26,624 nucleotides of DNA from the IMG/VR virus record IMGVR_UViG_3300010391_000028, positions 1 to 26,624 of that record. One strand, written 5' to 3'. The position numbers were made by a program, and so were the translations under genes. The notes below the pieces were generated by a model that was not told the DNA's origin, did no database searches, and worked only from the letters and a program-made list of their open reading frames with translations. Positions 7,355 through 14,039 of the stretch are shown here, in pieces. Source of the DNA: a virus. The stretch's first letter is position 1. Every line of letters starts with the position of its first letter.

Positions 7355-8400
7355 CCGCAGGTCTTGGCCAGCAGGGCGATGATGGCGAGCACCACGGCGA
7401 GCAGGATGGCCACGATCAGCGGCCGGTCCTCCATGGGCGCTTCGGGGGGTGGCTGCGGTTCGCCGACCCCTGTTTCGATCGTCACGCCGAGCGCTTGCTC
7501 GACGGCCTGAATCGGGTTGCAGATCGTCTGAGTGCCGTCATCCGAGCCCGCGAACAGCAGTCCCACGCCCGCGTTGCCCGCCGCGTCCTCCATGACGAAC
7601 GACCCCGAGTCACCGCCCTGCGAGAAGGCGCCGACGGATTCGACGAGGATCTGGTCCTCGAAGTAGGCCAGTCCATCGGGGCCGTAGTCCACGTCGAGCG
7701 CTAGGTCCACGGCGGCGATGATGCCGCGCGTCTGATCCGTGGTCCGCCCGACCTTGACCACCGACATGCCGAGCGCCGGGGTCTTCGTGCCGTTCGGCGC
7801 ATAACCGCCCGTGACCGTGACCGCCAGCTCCTCGGACTGCATACTGCGGATCGCGGCGTCCACGAGATTCGGATCGCCATTGAACCTGAGTGGGATGAAG
7901 TCGACCAAGGAGCCCACCGTGTCATTGGCACTACCACCGTCATAGGGGCCTGGTTGCCTGATCGCGTCACCCAGCGCCGCTTGATTGCTGTTGGCATACA
8001 CATGGTTGTTGCTGATCCGTATCCGCCCATACCCCTGGCTGACCGCCACTGGCCCGCCTGTGCCGGCGGTGATCGCGAAGTGGCCCTCTGAGCAGCCCGT
8101 CGCCACGGGTCGCACGCGACCAGATGCCCGCTTTTTGATCGGTTTCAGCACCTTGACGTCGATGTCGTCCAGTGGGTTGTCCACGGCTCCCTGCAGTGCC
8201 CCGTCCAGATCGGCGCGGTCCTCATGGCCCAATGCGGGAGGCGGCTTCTTCTCGCGCACGTAGATCGTCAGGGCCAGTGTGCCAGTCGGCTGCCCACCGC
8301 GCGTCTTCTCGGAGACGCCGACGCCCACGACGCCAGGGTAGCGTTGCTTGAGTCGCCGCGCGTGCGCGGCGACGAGAGCTTGCAGGCGAGATGCATTCAT
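7351..8400 (-). CDS. Trypsin-like serine protease with C-terminal membrane anchor
   Basis: A 349-aa protein. Residues 1-90 are an N-terminal region ('YPGVVGVGVSEKTRGG', 'LTIYVREKK'). Residues ~100-300 look like a chymotrypsin-fold protease with His133 in 'SNNHVYAN', a candidate Asp181 in 'NLVDAAIR' and Ser265 in 'GGDSGSFV'. A Pro-rich linker (312-323) is followed by a single TM helix (about 328-346). No N-terminal signal peptide is visible, so the anchor may be a C-terminal tail. It is in the same operon as the HslV-like protease. Possible roles are virion or host protein processing, or interference with a host function. The protease call is strong; the role is unknown. Confidence 0.8.
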   Translation of the reverse strand: MNASRLQALVAAHARRLKQRYPGVVGVGVSEKTRGGQPTGTLALTIYVREKKPPPALGHEDRADLDGALQGAVDNPLDDIDVKVLKPIKKRASGRVRPVATGCSEGHFAITAGTGGPVAVSQGYGRIRISNNHVYANSNQAALGDAIRQPGPYDGGSANDTVGSLVDFIPLRFNGDPNLVDAAIRSMQSEELAVTVTGGYAPNGTKTPALGMSVVKVGRTTDQTRGIIAAVDLALDVDYGPDGLAYFEDQILVESVGAFSQGGDSGSFVMEDAAGNAGVGLLFAGSDDGTQTICNPIQAVEQALGVTIETGVGEPQPPPEAPMEDRPLIVAILLAVVLAIIALLAKTCG

Positions 8401-8409
8401 GGGCCGCTC

Positions 8410-8817
8410 CTAGAAGGCGAACTCGAGTCCTTCACGAAGATACGCGCGCCAGTACGTCCCTGCCATTCGCCGCAGGTTCACTTTGTATTTCCGACTGAAG
8501 CTCCCGATACCCATGGTATGTAACTCGCCGATGTGGTGCCAGTGGCAGAGTGGTACGCAGTTCTCGCGATCGCCGTGCCGACGTTTGCCGCCCACGTGGG
8601 CGCACTCTGATCCACTCGGCACGGGCCTGCCCGGCGTTAGACAGCAGATGGCGCACGGATGTGTCCCAATCCACGCTCGGTACGCGTCGTCCACGACCCG
8701 CTCGGGCTTGGGCACCGGCTGCGGCATGGGTCCCATGAGCGGGGCGTTCTTGAGCGCCGCTCGCATCTGACGCCGCAGGGCCAGCGGGAGATCAGCGAGA
8801 CGGAGGGGACGGCTCAT
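8410..8817 (-). CDS. Ref/DUF968-type HNH nuclease
   Basis: A 135-aa protein with a basic, Pro-rich N-terminus and a C-terminal zinc/HNH core: Cys55 and Cys58 ('HPCAICC'), 'ECAHVGGKRRHGDRENCVPLCHWHHIGELHTMG' spanning about 71-103 with Cys91, His93, His94 and His100, then 'SF' and a helical end. This arrangement resembles the phage P1 Ref (RecA-dependent nuclease) and DUF968 families, which act on single-stranded or recombination-associated DNA. The start at 8817 overlaps the upstream gene by 26 bases and has GAGG in front of it. No RecA is seen in the window. An alternative is a generic HNH nuclease. Confidence 0.75.
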   Translation of the reverse strand: MSRPLRLADLPLALRRQMRAALKNAPLMGPMPQPVPKPERVVDDAYRAWIGTHPCAICCLTPGRPVPSGSECAHVGGKRRHGDRENCVPLCHWHHIGELHTMGIGSFSRKYKVNLRRMAGTYWRAYLREGLEFAF

Positions 8818-9019
8818 GGGGCCTCGGCACGAGAAGAAGGTGCGTTAGCGCGAGTGCTTCACATCTGCGCTCGATGATTAGTGGTGGCGAGCACGGGCAG
8901 GCTTCAAATGGACGCTCGCAACAGGCACAGACCATTTCATCGACGCCGAATGGATCGGGTATTGCCGGGCGGGCACAAGCCGAGCAATAGCGCACCAGAC
9001 CAACTTCCTCTGGCGTCAT
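8792..9019 (-). CDS. 75-aa zinc-finger mini-protein
   Basis: ATG 9019 overlaps the upstream stop (ATGA). The N-terminal half has three close Cys pairs: 'YCSACARP', 'MVCACCERPF' and 'CPCSPP', a dense zinc-finger or treble-clef-like arrangement. The C-terminal half is hydrophobic/basic and shares 26 bases with the next gene. Operon position suggests co-expression with the nuclease downstream. Function unknown. Confidence 0.55.
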   Translation of the reverse strand: MTPEEVGLVRYCSACARPAIPDPFGVDEMVCACCERPFEACPCSPPLIIERRCEALALTHLLLVPRPHEPSPPSR

Positions 9020-9213
9020 CGCTGGCCCACGATCGCTTCTTCGCTGATGCGCACGACGAAGCGCCGGCCCTCGACCGTCTCGACGGTGAACAGCGCCTCG
9101 GGCCCACCAATGAAGCGGACGGCCTTGCGGTCCCCTGCCACGGATTCACCAATGGTCTCGCGCCGCACGGCGTCGGCCAGCAACTCAGCCAAGTCTTCCG
9201 GGGATCCGATCAT
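9016..9213 (-). CDS. Hypothetical 65-aa protein
   Basis: The start at ATG 9213 makes a 4-base overlap with the upstream stop; an in-frame ATG at 9231 is less likely. The product is an acidic-to-basic alpha/beta protein ('DLAELLADAVRRETIG', 'FTVETVEGRRFVVRISEEAI') without Cys or TM. It looks like a small compact phage protein. No family is recognised. Confidence 0.55.
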   Translation of the reverse strand: MIGSPEDLAELLADAVRRETIGESVAGDRKAVRFIGGPEALFTVETVEGRRFVVRISEEAIVGQR

Positions 9214-10118
9214 GAGGTGCCTTCCTCGCACATGGCCCAGCCGAGCGTCGTGGGTCTCCCAGGCACCGCGATCTCGAGGCCCGTCGCATAGGCATCACGC
9301 AATCCCACCGTCAGCAGATCAGCGCGGTAGGTGGTGAGCCATCCAGCGTGCACGGCGGTGAATAGTGTGAGGGCGGCCCAGGCGGCCCAGGCGGCCCTGG
9401 CGTCCCAGGCGGCCTTGGCGTCCCAGGCGGCCCAGGCGTCCCTGGCGTCCCAGGCGGCCTTGGCGTCCCAGGCGGCCTTGGCGTCCCAGGCGGCCCTGGC
9501 GTCCCAGGCGGCCCTGGCGGCCCTGGCGGCCCAGGCGGCCCTGGCGTCCCAGGCGGCCTTGGCGTCCCAGGCGGCCCTGGCGTCCCAGGCGGCCCTGGCG
9601 GCCCTGGCGCGGGTATCGGCGCGTTGCAGCGCCCAGTTGGAGAGGCCGCGTGCGTTCAGGGCGGCCTTGAGACCAGCCTCGACGCTAGCCACATCCCGCC
9701 AGGGTCGCGCCAACGCACGACCCCACGCGAGCGTCTCCGCAATCAATGGTGCTTGTACCGTGGCTGGGAATGCTGTGTAGAGCGCGCGAAGTCCGTCTAC
9801 CATCTCCGCTTCGGTCGCCCGCGCCATCAGAGTCAACTGTGAGCAACGGGACTTGTTACCATGGTGGATGGTGTCGGCGCTAGACGCGATTCGGAGCACG
9901 ACACTGGGGCGGCCGGTGGGCCAGAGGCCAGCAATCCGCAGCGCGTCGGCGAGTTCCCGGCAGTAGTGCCAGCCCGGCGCGCAGTCCTCGGGTCCCGTGT
10001 CGAGACTCACGGCCGGCAATGAGAATGGCAACGTCTGCCCGTCCCAAATCGGGGCGCCGCCTTGCAGCGGCGAGCGATAGTCGTGGGTCAACACCTTCCA
10101 GCCCGCGGCTTCGGTCAC
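9210..10118 (-). CDS. DUF7666-like protein with a tandem Trp-Asp-Ala repeat
   Basis: A 302-aa protein from GTG 10118 (GTGA overlap, GGAGAG upstream). Residues 1-80 have the phage DUF7666-like pattern ('CAPGWHYCRELADALRIAG', 'LWPTGRPSVVLRIA'). Residues ~100-170 are helical. Residues ~173-250 are a 6-residue repeat: Trp-Asp-Ala-(Arg/Lys)-Ala-Ala, with Trp every 6 residues and about a dozen units. The C-terminus (251-302) is non-repetitive ('VGLRDAYATGLEIAVPG'). The repeat is in frame, so unit number can vary without loss of the gene. A neighbouring gene (10303) appears to belong to the same broad family and also has a repeat. The biochemical function is unknown. Confidence 0.7.
   Translation of the reverse strand: MTEAAGWKVLTHDYRSPLQGGAPIWDGQTLPFSLPAVSLDTGPEDCAPGWHYCRELADALRIAGLWPTGRPSVVLRIASSADTIHHGNKSRCSQLTLMARATEAEMVDGLRALYTAFPATVQAPLIAETLAWGRALARPWRDVASVEAGLKAALNARGLSNWALQRADTRARAARAAWDARAAWDAKAAWDARAAWAARAARAAWDARAAWDAKAAWDAKAAWDARDAWAAWDAKAAWDARAAWAAWAALTLFTAVHAGWLTTYRADLLTVGLRDAYATGLEIAVPGRPTTLGWAMCEEGTS
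9373..9606. repeat. 18-bp in-frame tandem repeat inside the 9210 gene
   Basis: On the plus strand the unit reads gcggcc(c/t)tggcgtccca with small variants (some units lack or add 'ccctggcgg'). In the coding direction it encodes Ala-Ala-Trp-Asp-Ala-(Arg/Lys). Roughly a dozen units lie head to tail. Length changes by slippage would keep the frame in 18-bp steps. It is too short and too regular to be a CRISPR array. Confidence 0.85.
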
Positions 10119-10302
10119 GGCTCACTCTCCACATTGATGACGGGCGTGGCGCTGTCAACGCGCCCGCAGTGCGAGCACTTGACCACAAGCCACCACTGAC
10201 AGCGGGCCATGCTCCGCAGGGGATTCGGCGTCATGAGCATCACAAGCGGCGCGTTGCAGCCGAACGGGCTGGCCACCGTGTGACGGGCGAGTGGCGGCTT
10301 GG

Positions 10303-10306
<4 letters not shown>
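10115..10306 (-). CDS. 63-aa Cys-pair protein
   Basis: ATG 10306 overlaps the stop of the upstream gene (ATGA) and its own stop overlaps the next start (GTGA at 10118), so it is a real link in the coupled operon. It has a central Met/Leu-rich stretch and 'CQWWLVVKCSHCGRVD' near residues 40-55, a single zinc-knuckle-like Cys cluster. Function unknown. An upstream in-frame ATG at 10411 would lie inside the preceding gene and is unlikely. Confidence 0.55.
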
Positions 10307-10982
<676 letters not shown>

Positions 10983-10995
<13 letters not shown>

Positions 10996-11270
10996 GGTGC
11001 CGCCTCCCATTTCCTCACCGCTTCTGGAGAGACCGTGACGATGGCGGTGATCGCCCGCAACTCGATGTCAGCGGGCGGGCCGATCCGACATCCGGCCGAC
11101 GGGCCCAGTGCGGCGAGTCCCATGAACCCTCGGAGATCGGCGGTCCAGTACACACAGAGGCGGGCGCGCTTCAAGATGATGGTCTCGCCATCGGTGTCCG
11201 TGGCATAGCCGAAGAACACGCCGCGATGGGCGGTCGTGACCAGCACGGGTCGTTCCTGCTTGGTTGCCAT
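10983..11270 (-). CDS. DUF6948-like phage protein
   Basis: A 95-aa protein with ATG 11270 behind AAGGGG. Its strings 'VLVTTAHRGVFFGYA', 'ILKRARLCVYWTADLRGFMGLAALGPSAGCRIG' and 'VSPEAVRKWEAAPW' closely resemble a phage family I know as DUF6948, whose function is not established. The family length is about 90-95 aa, which fits. It is second in the minus-strand operon and overlaps the repeat-protein start. Larger open frames extending upstream to 12020 are chance extensions over the plus-strand HNH gene. Confidence 0.7.
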
Positions 11271-11281
11271 GCGCTTCCCCT

Positions 11282-11479
11282 TCAGTCTTTGGAGTAGAGA
11301 TATTCGGCGCGGCACGTCGTGCCCGCGCACATGGGCTTGTTGAGATCGACGTCCCAGTCCGTCGTGGGCCGCCCGCACCACGCGCATCCTTGGGGTTCGT
11401 CGGCGTCTGCCGTGCCCATCGGCTCGGGGCACGTTGGGCAATCCCAGAAGGCGGTGTAGCCATGCGGGCAGAGGCTCAT
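11282..11479 (-). CDS. 65-aa Cys-rich zinc protein, first gene of minus operon
   Basis: ATG 11479 is the first start after the divergent region and follows AGGGGCG. It has several Cys motifs: 'CPHG…CPTC' near the N-terminus, 'CAWC' in the middle and 'CAGTTC' toward the end, consistent with a two-zinc mini-protein. Leading an operon, it could be a regulator, but nothing proves that. Confidence 0.55.
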   Translation of the reverse strand: MSLCPHGYTAFWDCPTCPEPMGTADADEPQGCAWCGRPTTDWDVDLNKPMCAGTTCRAEYLYSKD

Positions 11480-11597
11480 AGGGCGCCCCTAATATTGGAG
11501 GCCCGTAACGGTAACGCAAGGGGGCCATTGTAACAGTAACGTTAAGCTTTGGGTACGGCCCTTGCGCCCCGCCCGAAGTGTCGTAGTTTGTCATATC
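11480..11597. promoter_or_regulatory. Divergent control region with GTAAC repeats and inverted repeat
   Basis: This region separates the leftward operon (from 11479) and the rightward block (from 11598). It holds four GTAAC(G/A) hexamers in two pairs, at 11505 and 11511, then 11530 and 11536, with the pairs 25 bases apart. It also has an inverted repeat, CGCAAGGG-GGCC at 11515-11526 against GGCCCTTGCG at 11558-11567. This is operator-like and fits phage promoter control on both sides. No -10/-35 pair is convincing. A weak leftward candidate is TTGCGT followed by TATTAG with a 19-base spacer. Confidence 0.5.
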
Positions 11598-11771
11598 ATG
11601 GCTAATGTGTCTACTCGGCCCGGTACCGCTTGCCGCTCCTGCCAGCGCACGCTCAGCCAGGCGCATCACGGGCCGCCGCGGAAGTTCTGTGCGCGGGCCG
11701 AATGCCAGCGCGCGGCAAACCGGGAGCGGCAGCGCCGCTACCGGCTCCGGGCCAAGGCGCGGGCCGCATGA
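11598..11771 (+). CDS. 57-aa basic zinc-finger protein
   Basis: ATG 11598 is the first rightward start after the divergent region. The product has 'CRSCQRTL' and 'KFCARAECQRAANRERQRRYRLRAKARAA'. Two Cys pairs set in a strongly Arg/Lys-rich background suggest a nucleic-acid-binding mini-protein or regulator. Its stop overlaps the next start (ATGA at 11768), tying it to the HNH gene. Confidence 0.55.
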   Translation: MANVSTRPGTACRSCQRTLSQAHHGPPRKFCARAECQRAANRERQRRYRLRAKARAA

Positions 11772-12448
11772 GGCAAACCCAGACTGCCATTCCTCCATTG
11801 ATCCGTTTCCAGCTTGTGATCTGGCCGCGGGGGGACTGTTGGGAATGGCGAGGTTCCCGCACCATGGCTGGTTATGGCCTTCATCATTGGCTGCGTTGGG
11901 ACCAACCCGAATATGCGCATCGCCATAGTTTTGAGCTGGCCAAAGGTGCCCTTCCCAATGCATCGACCGGGATCGAGTTAGATCATCTCTGCAACCATCC
12001 TTGGTGCGTGCGACCATCACACCTTGTTGCCGTGACGAGCGGTGAGAACACTACTCGGGGCATCCGGTTGCGGCTCAAACCACACTGCCCGCATGGGCAT
12101 CCCTATGAACTGGTAGGGACGAAACGAGTTTGTCGGACGTGCAACCGCGAGCGATGCACCGCACACTACAGAAAACATGCTGTGGAGATACGGGCATCCT
12201 GGAAACGACGGTATGCAAGTGATCCAGCGTTTTGTGAATCGGAGAAGCGACGGGCTAATGCCGCGTATCACCGACTCTATGCCAAGCCTCGCGTAGCTGT
12301 CACGCATTGCCCTAGCGGGCATCCATACAGCGGCAGCAATCTTAGCTATAGCAAGGAGGGCCATCGTCGCTGTCGAGCTTGTGGCAGAGAGTACTACCAC
12401 CGCACTAAGAATCTATTCAATCGGAGAGGAACCCATGGCAGAGGCTAA
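11768..12448 (+). CDS. HNH endonuclease with duplicated C-terminal zinc motif
   Basis: A 226-aa HNH protein (ATGA overlap). The core at about residues 23-100 has 'CWEWRGSRTMAGYGLH', 'YAHRHSFEL', Leu-Asp-His (71-73), 'CNHPWCVRPSHL' and 'GENTTRG'. A zinc motif follows (CPHGHPYEL … CRTCNRE), then a basic linker and a second copy of that motif (CPSGHPYSG … CRACGREYYH). The HNH protein at 3662 has only one copy. It is likely a homing-type nuclease. Its end overlaps the 12435 gene by 14 bases. Confidence 0.88.
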   Translation: MRQTQTAIPPLIRFQLVIWPRGDCWEWRGSRTMAGYGLHHWLRWDQPEYAHRHSFELAKGALPNASTGIELDHLCNHPWCVRPSHLVAVTSGENTTRGIRLRLKPHCPHGHPYELVGTKRVCRTCNRERCTAHYRKHAVEIRASWKRRYASDPAFCESEKRRANAAYHRLYAKPRVAVTHCPSGHPYSGSNLSYSKEGHRRCRACGREYYHRTKNLFNRRGTHGRG

Positions 12449-13418
12449 AAGTCTGGCGCCATCGCCAGCGAAGCCGTCCATGCTCGAACGCTTGTTGACG
12501 GTCGCCCAAACACCGGAGGAACGCTGGCGGGCATTCGCGATCGCCGAGCGTCATCAGCAAAACCTCATCGTGCAGGAAATCTTGGCCGAGGTTAAGGCCA
12601 AGTCGTGGGGTGATCGCGTGTCTCCCGCCTTGCGTGCAGAGATCGTGCGCTGGGCGTTGGATCACGGAGCTGATCCCGTGGATGAGGTCGATGTGCTGGG
12701 CGGTGCTCCATGGCTCAACGCCCGCTTCTGGCAACGGATGGTTCGAGGCGAGCCAGATTTCCTGCGCGCTGAGGAAGTCTGGGTGCATGACGATCCACGG
12801 GCCACGGAGGAGGTACGTGCCGAGCGCAGGGCCTTGCGTGTACAGTATGCCGTTCCTGATACCATCGACGGCAACCTCGGCATCAAGCAGGCTGACCGAA
12901 AGAAGGATCCCACGCCCGTGCCAGTGCGTGCGGCCGTGCTACTCTGGCTCTACTTCGATGGTCGGGGCCCCTTTCTCGGTAAGAAACACAGCCCGTCGCG
13001 GGCCAATGACGATGTTGGTCTTGATTTTCCTGAGCCTACGGCACTTACTCGTGCGTGGCGTAAGGCCGCACTGCAAGCCGTGCGACGCGAAACGCCGCTG
13101 ACGGCACGCCTGCGTGATTTGGCGGCACAGCAGCGCGTGTTCTCCAAGGTCCCGCCCGGCCCCGGCGAGGAGCAGTTGGGCGCCATCATCGAGGGAATGC
13201 CAGCCGAGCCGTTGCAGATCAAAGCGGGCACGCAGGCGCGGCCCGTCAGCACGGAGGAGGCCGCCGACCTGAGCGAGCAAGCCGTGGTGACGGTGAGCGA
13301 GTCAGCGCAGCCCACAATGACACGGCACAGCCCGAATCTGATTTGCCCCACGGCTGGCGAACACGAGTGGGCGAACTGCGGGCACAACAAGCCGCAGCCC
13401 CCGAAGGCGGCGGCATGA
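12435..13418 (+). CDS. Unknown 327-aa protein, possible DNA-metabolism role
   Basis: ATG 12435 has GGAGAGG upstream. No catalytic motif is certain. Residues 1-90 are helical and charged. Residues 85-105 read 'LDHGADPVDEVDVLGGAPWLNARFWQRM', a pattern I associate with phage proteins near recombination genes. A later 'GKKHSPSRANDDVGLDFPEPTALTRAWRKAALQAVRRETPL' stretch also looks conserved. A disordered Pro/Glu-rich stretch follows, and the end carries possible zinc ligands (C…H…C…H in 'CPTAGEHEWANCGH'). It could be a recombination or annealing protein, but this is weak. It ends in an ATGA overlap with a small gene. Confidence 0.6.
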   Translation: MAEAKSLAPSPAKPSMLERLLTVAQTPEERWRAFAIAERHQQNLIVQEILAEVKAKSWGDRVSPALRAEIVRWALDHGADPVDEVDVLGGAPWLNARFWQRMVRGEPDFLRAEEVWVHDDPRATEEVRAERRALRVQYAVPDTIDGNLGIKQADRKKDPTPVPVRAAVLLWLYFDGRGPFLGKKHSPSRANDDVGLDFPEPTALTRAWRKAALQAVRRETPLTARLRDLAAQQRVFSKVPPGPGEEQLGAIIEGMPAEPLQIKAGTQARPVSTEEAADLSEQAVVTVSESAQPTMTRHSPNLICPTAGEHEWANCGHNKPQPPKAAA

Positions 13419-13663
13419 CCGACCGCGCGCCGCTGGACCTGCGGGATGTGGAGGCGCGGCTCGAACAGTGGCCGACGAGCGGAGCACGTAACGATGATCT
13501 GCGCCGCGTGCTCGCCGCCCTCCGCGAGGCGCGGACGCGTGCCTACAAGCTCTTAGAATGGGATTTCCACGACATTGAGCGGATGGGCATCGGCTATGAC
13601 GGTATCGCTGAAGATGCGGACGCACTTGCCGCCGTGCTGGACAGCGTGAAGGACGAGCCATGA
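13415..13663 (+). CDS. Hypothetical helical protein, paralogue of the 7022 gene
   Basis: An 82-aa protein with start and stop both in 4-base overlaps. It shares its first ten residues, the 'LAALREAR' helix and the terminal 'SVKDEP' pattern with the 110-aa minus-strand protein at 7022-7354. It is shorter in the middle and has its own segment 'AYKLLEWDFHDIERMGIG'. A duplicated small phage gene carried on both strands is the simplest reading. Function unknown. Confidence 0.65.
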   Translation: MTDRAPLDLRDVEARLEQWPTSGARNDDLRRVLAALREARTRAYKLLEWDFHDIERMGIGYDGIAEDADALAAVLDSVKDEP

Positions 13664-13890
13664 TCCGCGCTCGCCTGGTGCGCTGGCTGCATTGGCGCTT
13701 GCCGTTCGCTTGGCTGCCACGGTGGGCCAACAACGCCTTGGCACGCTTCGCGTGGAGAAGCCACACTTACCGGACGGAACTTATGAGTTGTGTGGGCCAA
13801 AGGTGCAGGGCAATCCCGAGGGCTTGTCTGCTCATGTGCTCGTGCGGCACGGAGTGGAAATCATTCAGGATGCGCCCCGCGAATACTTAG
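13660..13890 (+). CDS. Small basic ORF, doubtful
   Basis: ATG 13660 overlaps the preceding stop (ATGA), which favours it, but the product is Arg/Trp/Cys-rich and low-complexity ('WLHWRLPFAWLPRWANNAL'). Another frame (13752) looks more protein-like from about base 13750. The N-terminal part may be real and joined to the other frame by a frameshift. Kept as a low-confidence candidate. Confidence 0.3.
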   Translation: MIRARLVRWLHWRLPFAWLPRWANNALARFAWRSHTYRTELMSCVGQRCRAIPRACLLMCSCGTEWKSFRMRPANT

Positions 13891-14018
13891 CGCTCAAGTA
13901 TTATTTCGCTCGCGTGAACATCGAAGGCATCGTTTGGCATCACCAGGATGGCCGCATGGTCAAGATCAAAGGCAAGGATTTCGGCATCAAACGTGCGCTG
14001 ATCATTGTGGGAGGGTGA
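13752..14018 (+). CDS. Hypothetical 88-aa protein
   Basis: GTG 13752 gives a natural-looking product with Pro/Gly-rich turns, 'GTYELCGPKVQGNPEGLSAH', 'YYFARVNIEGIVWHHQDG' and 'KIKGKDFGIKRALIIVGG', likely alpha/beta. No good Shine-Dalgarno precedes it, and TTG 13692 is an in-frame alternative. It is the last protein-coding gene before the long non-coding stretch. It overlaps the 13660 ORF in another frame, and only one of the two frames may be used at each position. Confidence 0.5.
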   Translation: MEKPHLPDGTYELCGPKVQGNPEGLSAHVLVRHGVEIIQDAPREYLALKYYFARVNIEGIVWHHQDGRMVKIKGKDFGIKRALIIVGG

Positions 14019-14039
14019 GCGACTGGCAGAACTGAAGCG

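Noticed and set aside
9373-9606. CRISPR array
   Set aside because: The units are contiguous 18-bp repeats without spacers and encode protein in frame; the same holds for 10626-10956.
9331-9780. Plus-strand open frame over the 18-bp repeat (Ser-Gln-Ala-Ala-Leu-Ala repeats)
   Set aside because: It is the antisense reading of the Trp-Asp-Ala repeat; the flanking domains make sense only on the minus strand.
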